From positions 150,585 to 214,584 of the forward strand of contig NZ_FOXY01000009.1 of NCBI RefSeq assembly GCF_900115865.1: a stretch of 64,000 nucleotides of DNA. The letters are read 5' to 3'. The DNA comes from Donghicola eburneus. Lineage in GTDB: Bacteria > Pseudomonadota > Alphaproteobacteria > Rhodobacterales > Rhodobacteraceae. Shown here piece after piece: positions 17,454-27,532 of this stretch (position 1 is its first letter; each line of letters begins with the position of its first letter). A program made the position numbers and the translations under genes. The notes beneath the pieces are model-generated. The model was not told the origin of the DNA and did not search any database. It saw nothing but the letters and a program-made list of their open reading frames with translations.

Positions 17454-18494
17454 ATGACCTTCCAATTTAACGAAGAGACTTTCCGCGGCGACTACACCTA
17501 TTTTAATTCGCCTGCTGCTGTTCAGCGCTTCCCGTTCCCGTTCGATCAGGACAGCTACATGTACTCGGTCAATATCGAGCGCCATCCGGGCGGGCCCAAA
17601 GGCTCCCCATTTGAATTCGCATTCGATGTGGACGAACATTACGTGTCCGAAATGAAAGACCGCGAGATCACGCTGGCCGAAGACCCCATGCGTTGTCAGT
17701 CTCTGCCGCACATGGAATTGGCGGGCTGGGATTTGCTCGAACTAATCATGGTGTCCAAGGCCCGTGATTATCCCGACCTTTTCACGCTGACCCGCGACGG
17801 GAACCAGTGGCACTGGATCAACAAACCCCTAGGGATCGACAAGAAGTTCACCTTCCTTGACCCGACCACGCTGCCTTGCGGCCCGATGGAATACATCACG
17901 CGACAAGCCCAAGGAGATTTTGCCCTGCTACACGAACGCGAGGGCAACCTCTGGCTGGATGCGGGCATGATTACCAGCCAAGCTGACTGGTCTCTGGATT
18001 TCGATGTGGGCATGAACTTCTTTGAATGGCACGCGCCGGTACCCAAAGCCCGCAAGATGGGGGTGTTCGACAAAGCGCTCAAGTTTCTGCTGGCAGTCGA
18101 CCAAGAGCAATCCTACCGCCGCCTAAACTGGACCATGACCGTGAACCCGCGTCTGGATACCAGTCCAGAAAACTACCACAAATGGGGCCCTGAAAAGCGG
18201 ACAATCACCCCCGAAAACGTGGGGGCCAAGCAATTCCTGCGGGTGGAACTACAGACGTTCTGGCGGTTGCCGCGTTCAAACGCACTTGCCTTTCCGATCC
18301 GGTGCTATCTGTGCAGCCTTCAGGATCTGGCGACCGTGCCAAAGTGGGGCCGCCGCCTGCACCGCGTCTTGCGCGACATTGACCCTGACCTCGCGGACTA
18401 CAAAGGCTTTGCCGTGAACCAAGAGACCATCGTGTCTTACCTATCGCAGTTCGATGATGGCGCGCCCACTTCGGCTGGCATCTTCCCGGACTGA
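17454..18494 (+). CDS. heme-dependent oxidative N-demethylase (DUF3445), dimethylamine monooxygenase
   Basis: A 346-residue protein of the DUF3445 family, which includes the heme-binding subunit of dimethylamine monooxygenase. Family pattern seen: FPFPFDQDSYMYSVNIERHPGG near the N terminus, DPMRCQSLPHMELAGWDLLELIM, and FLRVELQTFWRLPRSNALAFPIRCYLCSLQDL near the C terminus. Expected reaction: dimethylamine plus O2 and NAD(P)H to methylamine and formaldehyde. The methylamine product enters through GmaS or MgsABC encoded upstream. Not related in fold to cytochrome P450. Confidence 0.85.
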   Translation: MTFQFNEETFRGDYTYFNSPAAVQRFPFPFDQDSYMYSVNIERHPGGPKGSPFEFAFDVDEHYVSEMKDREITLAEDPMRCQSLPHMELAGWDLLELIMVSKARDYPDLFTLTRDGNQWHWINKPLGIDKKFTFLDPTTLPCGPMEYITRQAQGDFALLHEREGNLWLDAGMITSQADWSLDFDVGMNFFEWHAPVPKARKMGVFDKALKFLLAVDQEQSYRRLNWTMTVNPRLDTSPENYHKWGPEKRTITPENVGAKQFLRVELQTFWRLPRSNALAFPIRCYLCSLQDLATVPKWGRRLHRVLRDIDPDLADYKGFAVNQETIVSYLSQFDDGAPTSAGIFPD

Positions 18495-18499
18495 TCCGG

Positions 18500-18814
18500 A
18501 TGGCGTGGTTCATCCTGTTCTTCGCGGGCCTGCTCGAGATCGTGTGGGCCACGGCGATGAAATCCTCAATGGGCTTCACCCGTTTCTGGCCAAGTGTCCT
18601 GACGATCGTGACGATGCTCGGCTCTTTTGGCTTGCTCGCGATAGCGACCAAGACCTTGCCGCTTGGCACCTCTTACATGGTCTGGAGCGGGATCGGGGCT
18701 GTCGGTGCGTTTATCGCGGGGATCATCTTGTTCGGAGAGGATCTCTCGCCGGTCCGACTTGCCGCGGGTGCAATGATTGTTTGTGGTATTACCTTGATGA
18801 AATTGGGGACCTGA
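18500..18814 (+). CDS. SMR-family exporter, Gdx (SugE) subtype
   Basis: A 104-residue, four-helix small multidrug resistance protein. The essential Glu13 is in GLLEIVWATAMK, followed by GFTRFWPS; the helix-3 signature GTSYMVWSGIGAVGA is present. These features match the Gdx/SugE branch, which exports guanidinium and short-chain derivatives, more than the Qac branch. It starts 5 bases after the monooxygenase stop, so it is in the dmm operon. It may export an alkyl-ammonium or guanidinium by-product; the substrate is inferred. Confidence 0.85.
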   Translation: MAWFILFFAGLLEIVWATAMKSSMGFTRFWPSVLTIVTMLGSFGLLAIATKTLPLGTSYMVWSGIGAVGAFIAGIILFGEDLSPVRLAAGAMIVCGITLMKLGT

Positions 18815-19149
18815 CCCCGGCTAATCTCGTTACGCAGTTGGCCTCGGCGCCGCAGGGCCGGCTGCCTTTTCTTTGGGCTAGAGCCCCCACTGCGCGAAAA
18901 GAAATGGTTACAGTCCAGAGGCTAGCTTGGCAGCCAGCCACAAATTTTATCCATTTCTTTTCATAGCATTATCCAAATCCCAAGCTGAAACATCTGCCGA
19001 CAATTAGCTAAAAAATACACATACAACACATCTGCAAAAGCGCTATCTCGTATACATCTATGACTTCTTGAATATTTTTCGGTAGGTAGCGGAACATATG
19101 ATGCACTAACGTCGTTCCATTACTGAGAAATAGTGTGTGTGAGACAAAC
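18815..19149. other. 335-bp gap after the dmm operon
   Basis: No gene is supported. The first 80 bases are GC-rich with a weak possible stem-loop (GCAG-GGCCGG-CTGC followed by CTTTTCTTT at about 18853-18875) that could end the dmm transcript. The second half is AT-rich and probably carries the promoter of the receiver gene at 19150. Confidence 0.5.
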
Positions 19150-19533
19150 ATGACGGATCAAAAAGCCCTTCGGGTTCTCATCGTAGAGGACGAACCAATC
19201 GTGGCGATGGACCTCGCCGAGATGGTCGAAGGGTGGGGCCATAATGTTGTCGGCCCCGCCAGCAAGCGCGCCAACGGCGTCGCACTGGCAGAATCCGAGG
19301 ACATCGACTTTGCCATTCTCGACGTAAACCTTGGCCGCGGAGAAACAAGCGAGGCCATCGCTGCTGCCCTGCGCGCCCGCGGAATACGGTTCATGTTTCT
19401 GTCCGCACACAAAGCGGCCGCCATCGACTTTTGCATGGGCGAAGATGTGATGCAGAAGCCGGTGATCGTCTCACAACTCGAGACACGCTTACAGGATTTC
19501 GCCGACACGACCTTCAGCCAACAAGCTATCTGA
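19150..19533 (+). CDS. single-domain response regulator
   Basis: A 127-residue CheY-like receiver with no output domain. Acid pocket VEDEP, phospho-acceptor Asp in FAILDVNLG, switch Ser in MFLSAHK and Lys in VMQKPV are all present, so it should be phosphorylated. No kinase gene is adjacent; it is an orphan here, followed by a bidirectional terminator and the convergent cysNC gene. Start ATG 19150. Confidence 0.85.
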   Translation: MTDQKALRVLIVEDEPIVAMDLAEMVEGWGHNVVGPASKRANGVALAESEDIDFAILDVNLGRGETSEAIAAALRARGIRFMFLSAHKAAAIDFCMGEDVMQKPVIVSQLETRLQDFADTTFSQQAI

Positions 19534-19544
19534 TCTGCACATAG

Positions 19545-19580
19545 AAAACCCCGCGCCAGATGACGCGGGGCTTTTTGTTT
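19545..19580. terminator. bidirectional terminator
   Basis: CCCCGCG and CGCGGGG pair around CCAGATGA; A-rich on the left and CTTTTTGTTT on the right. It can end both the receiver transcript (+) and cysNC (-). Confidence 0.8.
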
Positions 19581-19596
19581 CTGAGCTGAACCGAAC

Positions 19597-21498
19597 TTAC
19601 GGGATCAGGCGATCGATGATCGCGTCAGCCGCTTCTTCGGGGCTCATCGCCGTGGTGTCGATGCGGATCTCGGCATTGAACGGCGCCTCGTAGGGCGAGT
19701 CGATGCCGGTGAAGTTCTTCAGCTGACCCGAACGCGCCTTGGCGTACAAACCTTTGACGTCACGCTCTTCGGCAACTTCCAAAGGAGTGTCGACAAAGAC
19801 TTCGACGAACTCGCCGGGCTGCATCATGCTGCGGACCATGTCACGCTCGGACCGGAAGGGCGAGATGAAGGCTGTGATGACGATCAGACCTGCGTCAGTC
19901 ATCAGTTTGGCCACTTCGCCCACGCGGCGGATGTTTTCGATCCGGTCCGCCTCGGTGAAGCCAAGATCCTTGTTCAGGCCGTGACGCACATTGTCCCCAT
20001 CCAAAAGGAAGGTGTGACGGTTCATGCGCGCCAGCTTCTTCTCTAGGATGTTGCCGATGGTCGACTTGCCCGAGCCCGACAGACCGGTCAGCCACACAAC
20101 TGCGGGCTTCTGGTTCTTCATTGCGGCGTGATCGGCACGGTCGATGTCAGTCGCCTGCCAGTGGACGTTGGTCGAACGACGCAGAGCAAAGTTAATCAGG
20201 CCAGCCGCAACAGTAGCATTGGTGATTTTATCGATCAGGATGAAGCCACCCAGCGCGTGGTTGTTGTCATATGCGTCAAAGGGGATTTCGCGGTCCAGAG
20301 TGATGTTCGCCACGCCAATCGCGTTCAGGTCCAGCGTTTTCGCGGCCAGGTGCTCTTGGGTGTTAACGTTCACTTCGTACTTGGGGTGCTGAATGGTGGC
20401 CGACACGGTCTGGGTGCCGATCTTCATCCAATAGGCGCGACCGGGGACCATTTCATGCTCGTCCATCCAAACGATGGTGGATTCGAACTGGTCAGCGACT
20501 TCCAACGGAGCCTGCGCCGCAACGATAACCTGACCGCGCGAACAGTCGATCTCGTCCTTCAGGGTCAGAGTCACGGACTCGCCCGCAACCGCCAGATCGC
20601 GATCGCCTTCGAGGCTAACAATACGCGCCACTTCCGAGGTTTTGCCCGACGGCAGAACACGCACCGAGTCTCCGGGGCGGATCGAGCCGGTTGCAACCAG
20701 ACCCGCAAAGCCGCGGAAGTCGAGGTTGGGACGGTTCACCCACTGCACAGGCATCGAGAAGGGCTGTTCCTGCTCAACCGTGTTGCTGATCTCAACCTCT
20801 TCGAGGTGGGGCAGCAGGGCAGGGCCGGTGTACCACGGCATCGTATCGCTGTGCGCGGCGATGTTGTCGCCCGCCAGACCAGAGATCGGGATCGCGACGA
20901 ATTCTTCGATGCCAATGCTGCGCGCAAAGTTGGTGTAGTCTTCGATGATCGCGTCGTAAGTCGCTTGATCGTAGTCGACGAGGTCCATCTTGTTGACGGC
21001 CAGAACCACGTTCTTGATGCCCAGCAGCTGCACGAGGTAACTGTGACGACGGGTCTGGGTCAACACGCCTTTGCGGGCGTCGATCAGGATCACGGCCAGA
21101 TCAGCGGTCGACGCGCCAGTCACCATGTTGCGGGTGTACTGCTCGTGACCGGGGGTGTCGGCGACGATGAACTTGCGCTTCTCGGTCGCGAAGAAACGAT
21201 AGGCCACGTCGATGGTGATGCCTTGCTCGCGCTCGGCGGCCAGACCGTCGACCAGCAGAGCGAAGTCGATGTTGCCGCCCTGTGTACCAACGCGCTTGGA
21301 GTCGGCTTCAAGCGTGGCAAGCTGGTCTTCAAAGATCATCTTGCTGTCGTACAGCAGACGGCCGATCAGGGTCGATTTGCCGTCGTCCACCGAACCACAG
21401 GTGATGAAACGCAGCATGGTCTTGTGCTGGTGCGCCTCGAGATACGCGTCGATGTCTTCGGCGATCAGGGCGTCTGTTTTGTAAATAGGATCAGTCAT
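19597..21498 (-). CDS. cysNC: bifunctional sulfate adenylyltransferase subunit 1/APS kinase
   Basis: A 633-residue fusion. Residues about 25-440 are the CysN GTPase ([10 protein letters not shown]-loop, [16 protein letters not shown]) and residues about 455-633 are the CysC APS kinase ([15 protein letters not shown], then [16 protein letters not shown] segment). It makes APS and then PAPS from sulfate. It lies 43 bases after cysD on the minus strand. The fusion of N and C is common in alphaproteobacteria. Confidence 0.95.
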   Translation of the reverse strand: MTDPIYKTDALIAEDIDAYLEAHQHKTMLRFITCGSVDDGKSTLIGRLLYDSKMIFEDQLATLEADSKRVGTQGGNIDFALLVDGLAAEREQGITIDVAYRFFATEKRKFIVADTPGHEQYTRNMVTGASTADLAVILIDARKGVLTQTRRHSYLVQLLGIKNVVLAVNKMDLVDYDQATYDAIIEDYTNFARSIGIEEFVAIPISGLAGDNIAAHSDTMPWYTGPALLPHLEEVEISNTVEQEQPFSMPVQWVNRPNLDFRGFAGLVATGSIRPGDSVRVLPSGKTSEVARIVSLEGDRDLAVAGESVTLTLKDEIDCSRGQVIVAAQAPLEVADQFESTIVWMDEHEMVPGRAYWMKIGTQTVSATIQHPKYEVNVNTQEHLAAKTLDLNAIGVANITLDREIPFDAYDNNHALGGFILIDKITNATVAAGLINFALRRSTNVHWQATDIDRADHAAMKNQKPAVVWLTGLSGSGKSTIGNILEKKLARMNRHTFLLDGDNVRHGLNKDLGFTEADRIENIRRVGEVAKLMTDAGLIVITAFISPFRSERDMVRSMMQPGEFVEVFVDTPLEVAEERDVKGLYAKARSGQLKNFTGIDSPYEAPFNAEIRIDTTAMSPEEAADAIIDRLIP

Positions 21499-21541
21499 TT
21501 ATAAATTCCGTACTGGCGTGAAGGGACCGAAGAAGCGGGGC

Positions 21542-22447
21542 TTAGAAGTAGCCTTCCTGCTTCTTCTTCTCCATCGAGGCGGCCTGATCGTGGTCGATCG
21601 CACGACCCTGACGTTCCGAGGTGGTGGTCAGGAGCATTTCCTGAATCACTTCGGGCAGGGTTTTTGCTTCGCTTTCCACAGCGCCGGTCAGCGGGTAGCA
21701 GCCCAAGGTGCGGAAGCGGACAGAACGCATTTGCGGGGTCTCGCCGTCCTGCAGCGGGAAGCGGTCGTCATCGACCATGATCAGCAGGCCGTCACGCTCA
21801 ACAGTCGGGCGGGGCGCCGAGAAGTACAGCGGCACGATTTCGATGCCTTCGAGGTGGATGTACTGCCAGATGTCCAGTTCGGTCCAGTTCGAGATCGGGA
21901 ACACACGAACGCTTTCGCCCTTGGCTTTGCGCGCGTTGTACAGGTTCCACAGTTCGGGACGCTGGTTTTTGGGGTCCCAGCGGTGGTTGGCCGAGCGGAA
22001 CGAGAACACGCGCTCTTTGGCACGGGATTTCTCTTCGTCGCGGCGCGCGCCACCAAAGGCCACGTCGAAACCGAATTTGTCCAGCGCCTGCTTCAGGCCC
22101 TCGGTCTTCCACATGTCGGTGTGCAGGGCGCCGTGGTCGAACGGGTTGATGCCACGCTCAGCGGCTTCGGGGTTGCGATGAACGAGCAGCTCCATGCCCG
22201 CATCCTTGGCCGCTTTGTCGCGCAGCTTGTACATGTCTTGGAACTTCCAAGTGGTGTCCACGTGCAGCAGCGGGAAGGGCGGGGGAGCTGGGTAGAACGC
22301 CTTCTTGGCGAGGTGCAGCATTACTGCGCTGTCCTTACCAACCGAATAGAGCATTACGGGGTTTTCGGCCTCGGCCACGACCTCGCGCAGAATGTGAATG
22401 CTTTCTGCTTCGAGGCGCTGAAGGTGCGTCAATGTTTTCTGGGTCAT
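21542..22447 (-). CDS. cysD: sulfate adenylyltransferase subunit 2
   Basis: A 301-residue CysD of the PAPS reductase/ATP pyrophosphatase fold. The PP-loop is seen as [14 protein letters not shown], followed by the conserved stretches [13 protein letters not shown] and [20 protein letters not shown], and the C terminus [25 protein letters not shown]. It partners with CysN. Its promoter would lie in the 86-bp gap to the divergent LuxR-type gene, which has a C6/G6 palindrome. Confidence 0.95.
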   Translation of the reverse strand: MTQKTLTHLQRLEAESIHILREVVAEAENPVMLYSVGKDSAVMLHLAKKAFYPAPPPFPLLHVDTTWKFQDMYKLRDKAAKDAGMELLVHRNPEAAERGINPFDHGALHTDMWKTEGLKQALDKFGFDVAFGGARRDEEKSRAKERVFSFRSANHRWDPKNQRPELWNLYNARKAKGESVRVFPISNWTELDIWQYIHLEGIEIVPLYFSAPRPTVERDGLLIMVDDDRFPLQDGETPQMRSVRFRTLGCYPLTGAVESEAKTLPEVIQEMLLTTTSERQGRAIDHDQAASMEKKKQEGYF

Positions 22448-22504
22448 ACTCGAATCATCTCTTTAATCGCTGAAACCTACTTAGCTTTGGGAAAACGCTG
22501 GCGA

Positions 22505-22522
22505 ACCCCCCAAATGGGGGGT
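22505..22522. promoter_or_regulatory. palindrome of six C and six G between cysD and luxR-type gene
   Basis: ACCCCCC-AAAT-GGGGGGT is an inverted repeat with 7-bp arms, 12 bases before the start of the LuxR-type gene and 58 before cysD. It may be an operator for the divergent genes or a hairpin in the 5' leader. Confidence 0.4.
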
Positions 22523-22533
22523 ATTCTGCTGCA

Positions 22534-23514
22534 ATGCAGTATGTCGACGATCAAACATCTTTGATTCAAAGCCTTTTCTCGGCCAGTACTGGCGCGGGAT
22601 GGCAGGATTTCCTGACCCCTCTGCGCGACTTTACGCAAGCTGACGGCGCCATGCTGCAGTTCCAGCCCGTTCGCGGCACCGCGCAGACATGGTCTATCGG
22701 GGTGGACTGCCTTGCGCTGCAGGATCTGATGCCCTCTCTCCGCTTTGACCGCGTTTATGGGCAAGAGGACCTTACGACCACACGAACGCTCGACGGTTTT
22801 TTTCGGATGGTAAAGGTGCGCGCAGACAGCGGCGCTACCGCCAGTTTGTGCATCTCGCGCGAGGCGCACCGGCGCGACTTTCGCAGTCCAGACCGCCAGT
22901 TTTTGACGACTGTTTCGCCGTTCCTAGGCCAGTGTCTGTCTACATGGGCAAGACTGACTGCCGAGAGGGGGCAGGCCAATCAATCAGAGCACCTACTTGC
23001 CAGTTTGGGGGCAGGCTGGGTGATCACTGATCTAACTGGCAATATTCAGTCGATGTCGCCCAATATCGACGCTCTCCGCGCCTTCAGGAACATGCGGATT
23101 TCCGAGCGACTTCGGCTTGAGTTTGCCGACCCAGAGATGGCGTTGCGGTTTCGGACGGCGTTTGCGACCTGCGCGACCCAAGGAACCGCAACTGTCATAT
23201 TCACGGCGGATGTTGGCACCGAGCTGACCCTGCAAAGGCGGGACGCTGAAATCCTCGTGCGGCTCAGAGAGACGCCGGATCACGCAGCCCTACCGGCCGA
23301 GGCTTTTGCCCAACATTTCGGCCTGAACCGCAGCGAAGGGCGGCTCGCGGCACTCATTTGCGACGGGCATAGCCTGAAGTCGGCGGCCAAGGTCTTGGGC
23401 TGGACGGATGAAACCGCGCGTTCGTGCTCCAAAGCGATCTTTGCTCGCATGAGCGTTCAGGGACAAACCGGCCTGCTGCGCCGAGTTTTGACCAGCGGTA
23501 TCACGCTCGGTTAA
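22534..23514 (+). CDS. LuxR-type helix-turn-helix regulator
   Basis: A 326-residue protein. Only the C-terminal 60 residues are recognisable: a LuxR/GerE helix-turn-helix (FGLNRSEGRLAALICDGHSLKSAAKVLGWTDETARS, in two stretches). The N-terminal 250 residues are likely a sensing region without a clear family, perhaps GAF/PAS-like. Divergent from cysD; the stop shares TTAA with the stop of atpG on the other strand. Whether it controls sulfate or ATPase genes is not known. Confidence 0.7.
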   Translation: MQYVDDQTSLIQSLFSASTGAGWQDFLTPLRDFTQADGAMLQFQPVRGTAQTWSIGVDCLALQDLMPSLRFDRVYGQEDLTTTRTLDGFFRMVKVRADSGATASLCISREAHRRDFRSPDRQFLTTVSPFLGQCLSTWARLTAERGQANQSEHLLASLGAGWVITDLTGNIQSMSPNIDALRAFRNMRISERLRLEFADPEMALRFRTAFATCATQGTATVIFTADVGTELTLQRRDAEILVRLRETPDHAALPAEAFAQHFGLNRSEGRLAALICDGHSLKSAAKVLGWTDETARSCSKAIFARMSVQGQTGLLRRVLTSGITLG

Positions 23515-24344
23515 CTCTGCGCAAGTCCCGACACAGCCAGCTCCAGAATTTCTTCGGTAATCTCTTCTTGCCGCAACTGGCGGGATGTGGCGACCATCTG
23601 CGCCAACGTCTCTGCCGTATTATCCTGAGCGGCGATCATTGCACGCATCCGCGCTTCATTTTCTGCGGCAAAAGACAGAAGTGCCGCCTCGGCCAATTGA
23701 GCAAACACGTATTCTTGCACCAAGCTTTCGAGCATGACCGTGGGGGACAGTGAAAACAATGCATCCCCGTCATCAGCCGCGGGAAACCGGTCAAAATCAA
23801 AGGGCACCAAGCGATCAACATGAATATCCGCGCCTCCGGCCGCGGGCGCAGCATGGACAACTGAGATCGATCCAAAAGCACCAGCCGCCAGTCTTTCAAA
23901 CAGTACATCCGTCAAACGCGTGGCCAAACCCAGCGCTAACGCAGGTTGCGACACCATTGGGGCCTGCCACCCCAGTGGCCATCCTCGTTCGACGGCCTCG
24001 GACACACCACGGTCGCCCACCACAAAAAGAGTGTCTTTGGCATCGAACTGACGGGCCACATGATCAAACACGCGGTCCGAAAAGCCCCCTGCAAAACCCT
24101 GCTCCGCTGCAAACACGACAACCGCGTGACCCTCTCCGTTAGGGCGCTCGTCCGCCGGCGGAACGCGCGCAAGCACCTGTGAAATCCCTGTGCCGATTGT
24201 CGCGGCGTAGCTCCTCACGCTCTGCAAATGCTGGTTCGCCTCTTGCACACGAGAGGCGGCAATCCCGCGCATGGCCTTGATTACCGACTCTAGCTTGTGA
24301 ACCGTGTCGATCCGAGCGGTGATATCGGCCAAGCGCCCACTCAA
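23511..24344 (-). CDS. atpG: N-type F1Fo-ATPase gamma subunit
   Basis: A 277-residue gamma subunit. N- and C-terminal coiled-coil helices are present ([32 protein letters not shown] in two parts, and [34 protein letters not shown]), joined by a Rossmann-like body. It is the last gene of the operon; its start overlaps the end of atpA by 4 bases. Sequence is diverged from housekeeping gamma, as usual for N-ATPases. Confidence 0.88.
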   Translation of the reverse strand: MSGRLADITARIDTVHKLESVIKAMRGIAASRVQEANQHLQSVRSYAATIGTGISQVLARVPPADERPNGEGHAVVVFAAEQGFAGGFSDRVFDHVARQFDAKDTLFVVGDRGVSEAVERGWPLGWQAPMVSQPALALGLATRLTDVLFERLAAGAFGSISVVHAAPAAGGADIHVDRLVPFDFDRFPAADDGDALFSLSPTVMLESLVQEYVFAQLAEAALLSFAAENEARMRAMIAAQDNTAETLAQMVATSRQLRQEEITEEILELAVSGLAQS

Positions 24345-25849
24345 GTCGCGCGCTCCACTTGCAACTCATTTATCAACGCCTCGACCACAGCGATCAACTC
24401 TGCGCGCTGATCTGCTCCAAGCGGGCCAGTTCCCAGTTCAATCCCGTTACCGAGCCGTGCGGGCAACCGTTCCCTCAGCAGGGGGATCAGCGCCTCGTCG
24501 ACCTGATCGAGCAAACCATCTGCGAGGGCCGCGAGCAAAGCAACTTGATCGACCTGACGCAATCCCGAATAGCGCGGCTGCACCAACAAGGACCGAATAC
24601 GCGCGCCTCGGGTGATCTGCGCTTTGACTCGCTCGTTCGAGATGCCGCCAAACCGCGTGAACATCTCAAGTTCTTGGAACTGCGCGTAGTCTAGCCGCAC
24701 ACGCCCTGCGACAGATCGCAAGGCTTTGTTCTGCGCTTTACCCCCGACACGACTGACAGACAGACCGACATCCACCGCAGGCCGTTGGCTGGCAGAAAAC
24801 AGGTGGCTGTTCAGAACGATCTGCCCGTCGGTAATCGAAATCAGATTGGTCGGGATGTATGCCGATAAGTTCCCCGCATCTGTTTGCGCAATGGGCAGCG
24901 CTGTGAGCGATCCGCCACCAAGTTCCGGCGATAGTTTGGCGGCCCGCTCCAGCAGGCGCGCGTGCAGGTAGAAGACATCCCCCGGATACGCTTCGCGGCC
25001 CGGCGGCTCACGGGTCAATAGCGCCAATTCGCGGTGGGTCGCAGCGTGGCGGGTCAGATCATCAATCACAATCAGCGCATTCTGGCCATTATCGCGAAAA
25101 TACTCGGCCATCGTCATACCCGCAAAGGGCGCGATCCACTGCATGCCGGGTGTCGCGGCGGCGCTACCGACGACGAAAATGCAGCGCGACGGGTCTCCGT
25201 GAGTGCGGACAGCGTCAATGACGCGCTCTACCGCCGAGGCCCGCTGGCCTACCGCGACATATACGCAAATCAAGTCCGAATACTTTTGATTGATGATCGC
25301 GTCGACCGCGAGAGAGGTTTTCCCCGTCGCGTGATCTCCCACGATCAGCTCTCGTTGCCCGCGCCCCAAGGCAAACAGGCTGTCCATAACTAGAACGCCG
25401 GTTTCAAGCGGTTCAGACACCAAGTCACGCTCAATGATCGTGGGGGCAGGTCGCTCGACCGGCCAATGGTCTGCGCCAGCGATATCTGGTCCGCCGTCCA
25501 ACGGACGCCCCAACGGATCAACAACGCGGCCCAGCAGAGCCTCTCCGACCGGTACACGCAGAACGTCTCCGGTGTCGGTCACGCGGTCGCCGACAGAAAC
25601 GGTTGTTCCTTCGTCCAAGAACACCGCATTGATCCCGTCGCGATCCAGACTGTGCGCGAATGCGAACGCGCCATTCTCGCATTCCAACAGAGCGCCCAGA
25701 GGCGCATCCGGCAGTCCAGCGATCTGCGCGATTCCGTCCGCCAGCCGCAGGATGCACCCAACCGGTGAAGCTCGCGGCCCAAGCTCGGCTCGGTCTACAA
25801 TTCGGGAGTTCTTTTCGAGCCATCCCTTGGGGAGCGCTGGTTCAGGCAT
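24341..25849 (-). CDS. atpA: N-type F1Fo-ATPase alpha subunit
   Basis: A 502-residue alpha subunit with Walker [22 protein letters not shown] (Walker B) and the nucleotide-domain stretch [14 protein letters not shown] start at ATG 25849 (MPEPALPKG), overlapping the end of atpF by 8 bases; a TTG three codons upstream is less likely. Alpha subunits carry the non-catalytic nucleotide sites. Confidence 0.93.
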   Translation of the reverse strand: MPEPALPKGWLEKNSRIVDRAELGPRASPVGCILRLADGIAQIAGLPDAPLGALLECENGAFAFAHSLDRDGINAVFLDEGTTVSVGDRVTDTGDVLRVPVGEALLGRVVDPLGRPLDGGPDIAGADHWPVERPAPTIIERDLVSEPLETGVLVMDSLFALGRGQRELIVGDHATGKTSLAVDAIINQKYSDLICVYVAVGQRASAVERVIDAVRTHGDPSRCIFVVGSAAATPGMQWIAPFAGMTMAEYFRDNGQNALIVIDDLTRHAATHRELALLTREPPGREAYPGDVFYLHARLLERAAKLSPELGGGSLTALPIAQTDAGNLSAYIPTNLISITDGQIVLNSHLFSASQRPAVDVGLSVSRVGGKAQNKALRSVAGRVRLDYAQFQELEMFTRFGGISNERVKAQITRGARIRSLLVQPRYSGLRQVDQVALLAALADGLLDQVDEALIPLLRERLPARLGNGIELGTGPLGADQRAELIAVVEALINELQVERAT

Positions 25850-26576
25850 GACGCACAAGCTCCTCTTTTATTTGCATCAGATCGGCCGCCAGATGATTGC
25901 GCACTTTCGCCGTCTGCGCATCCAGCTCGAAGCCAGCAATTAACGATGGATCTACAGTGATCGCGACCTGAACATCGCGTTCTAGCGCACCAGAGATGTC
26001 GCCCCGCAGCTTGGCCGTTTCCTCTGGAGTCAATGCACGCGGAGCGCGGACTGCAACAGGGCCCTTTGCGCCGATGCGGGACCGTGTAGCATCTGGCAAA
26101 GCAGCCAGAGCTTCGGCCAAACCCGTGGAAAATTCTGAAACCTGAGCTTCTTGGGGCAGACGGGTCAGTAGTTTCCTCGCAATCTGCACAGCTAAAGTCG
26201 CCGCCTCCTCTCCCATTTGGTGACGCGCGTCTTTTTGCATCTGATCGACCGCTTTGGCGGCATCCTGTCTGATCTGCGCTGCCTCCTGCTCGGCACTAAG
26301 GCGCATTTGACGCTTGATCTCCTCGGCCTCGTATTGCGCCTTGTCCTGTAGATCAGATAGCTCGCGCGCGAACGCAGCGCGCTCTGCATCGGCCGCGGAC
26401 TTTGCGGCTTCGGCTTTTTCCATCGCCTGCGCGGCGCGGCGCAATTCGGCCTGCGCCGCGTCTTTACGTTCTGCGATGATGGCCGAGACGGGACGGAACA
26501 GGTAGCGCGCCAAAATCCACACCAGAACTAGTGCGTTGATGGCCTGTAGCCCCAGCGCCCACCAATCGATGCTCAT
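25842..26576 (-). CDS. atpF: N-type F1Fo-ATPase b subunit with delta-like tail
   Basis: A 244-residue stator protein, longer than the usual 155-170. Residues about 8-28 are the membrane anchor ([20 protein letters not shown]), residues 30-150 are a long charged coiled coil, and residues about 155-244 resemble the C-terminal part of the delta subunit ([20 protein letters not shown] then VRNHL). There is no separate atpH gene in the operon, so this tail probably replaces delta. This fits what is known of N-ATPase operons. Confidence 0.88.
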   Translation of the reverse strand: MSIDWWALGLQAINALVLVWILARYLFRPVSAIIAERKDAAQAELRRAAQAMEKAEAAKSAADAERAAFARELSDLQDKAQYEAEEIKRQMRLSAEQEAAQIRQDAAKAVDQMQKDARHQMGEEAATLAVQIARKLLTRLPQEAQVSEFSTGLAEALAALPDATRSRIGAKGPVAVRAPRALTPEETAKLRGDISGALERDVQVAITVDPSLIAGFELDAQTAKVRNHLAADLMQIKEELVRHA

Positions 26577-26588
26577 TCAAGCCCCCGT

Positions 26589-26837
26589 TCAAACAAAGGG
26601 ATTGGCGAAGAGAACCAGCAGCGCCACGACCAGCGCATAAATCGCTGTGGTTTCGATCATGGCCAAACCTACGAACAAAGTCCGGCTCAGGGTCCCCGCG
26701 GCTTCGGGCTGGCGGGCGATCGCCTCCATGGCGGCGGCGACAGCGCGCCCTTCGGCCAGAGCAGGGCCGAGTGCGCCGAACCCCACAGACAAAGCCGCTG
26801 CGAGGATTGAGACTGCTTGGACAAGGTCATTGGTCAT
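26589..26837 (-). CDS. atpE: N-type F1Fo-ATPase c subunit
   Basis: An 82-residue rotor-ring hairpin. The loop is ARQPEA (residues 41-46). Helix 2 has the ion-binding Glu62 in AMIETTAIY with Thr63 and Tyr67, and helix 1 has Glu29 in GPALAEGRA, at the place where Na+-type rings have Gln. So two carboxylates face the site. The Thr and Tyr are ligands typical of Na+ rings. Start ATG at 26837 overlaps the atpB stop (ATGA); a much longer frame upstream on this strand lies inside atpB and is not real. Confidence 0.93.
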   Translation of the reverse strand: MTNDLVQAVSILAAALSVGFGALGPALAEGRAVAAAMEAIARQPEAAGTLSRTLFVGLAMIETTAIYALVVALLVLFANPFV

Positions 26838-27532
26838 TGAGTAGGCTCCTTGGTCGCAGGCTTGGCGGTGGCGTGTCCGCCTTCGACCGCCGAACCGATG
26901 AAAACGGTGGCAAGCACCGCAAAGATGTAGGCCTGAACCGCTCCTGTCAGCAGATCCAAGGCCATGAGCGGGATCGGCAAAAACAGACCCGCCAGAGATA
27001 AAACGATGCCGATCACAAACACGCCGCTCATGACATTCCCGAACAGACGAACGATCAACGAAAAGGTTCGCGTGATTTGCTCTACGATGTTCAGCGGGAT
27101 CATGACCCAACTTGGGTCCGCAAAACCGGCGAGGTAGTCTTTGACGCCTTGGGCCTGCACTCCGTAGATCACCGTCGCAACGAAGACGATCAGGGCGAGC
27201 GCAGCGTCCGTTTCCAAGTGCGCTGTCGGCGGCTCTATCCCGGGGATCAGCGAGGACCAGTTCGATATCAGCACAAAGACAAAGATCGTTCCGATCAGGG
27301 CGCGATATGGTTCGGGATCGCGGTTCATTGTGTCGCGGATTTGGCCATCGATTGTGTCGACCAGCAACTCCACAGCGGATTGCAAACCGTCTGGGGTGGT
27401 CCGCAGCCGCCCTGACATCCAGACCGAGAATCCCGTCAGACACGCCATGATCCCCCAGGTCACCAGCACAGCCGAGGTGATGGGGACCGGGCCCACATAG
27501 AACAGCGGCTGCGTGATCAGCGGGTTCTCCAT
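26834..27532 (-). CDS. atpB: N-type F1Fo-ATPase a subunit
   Basis: A 232-residue membrane subunit with about five to six helices. The essential stator arginine is in [13 protein letters not shown]. It forms the ion half-channels against the c ring. The C terminus is a charged tail ([15 protein letters not shown]). Its start overlaps the atpR stop and its stop overlaps atpE, so translation is coupled. Confidence 0.93.
   Translation of the reverse strand: MENPLITQPLFYVGPVPITSAVLVTWGIMACLTGFSVWMSGRLRTTPDGLQSAVELLVDTIDGQIRDTMNRDPEPYRALIGTIFVFVLISNWSSLIPGIEPPTAHLETDAALALIVFVATVIYGVQAQGVKDYLAGFADPSWVMIPLNIVEQITRTFSLIVRLFGNVMSGVFVIGIVLSLAGLFLPIPLMALDLLTGAVQAYIFAVLATVFIGSAVEGGHATAKPATKEPTQ

Noticed and set aside
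18851..18875. Terminator after the SMR gene
   Set aside because: Stem of only 4 bp before CTTTTCTTT; too weak to list as a terminator.
20128..21504. 458-codon plus-strand frame opposite cysNC
   Set aside because: The minus-strand frame is an unmistakable CysNC; the plus-strand product is low-complexity and unrelated to anything.
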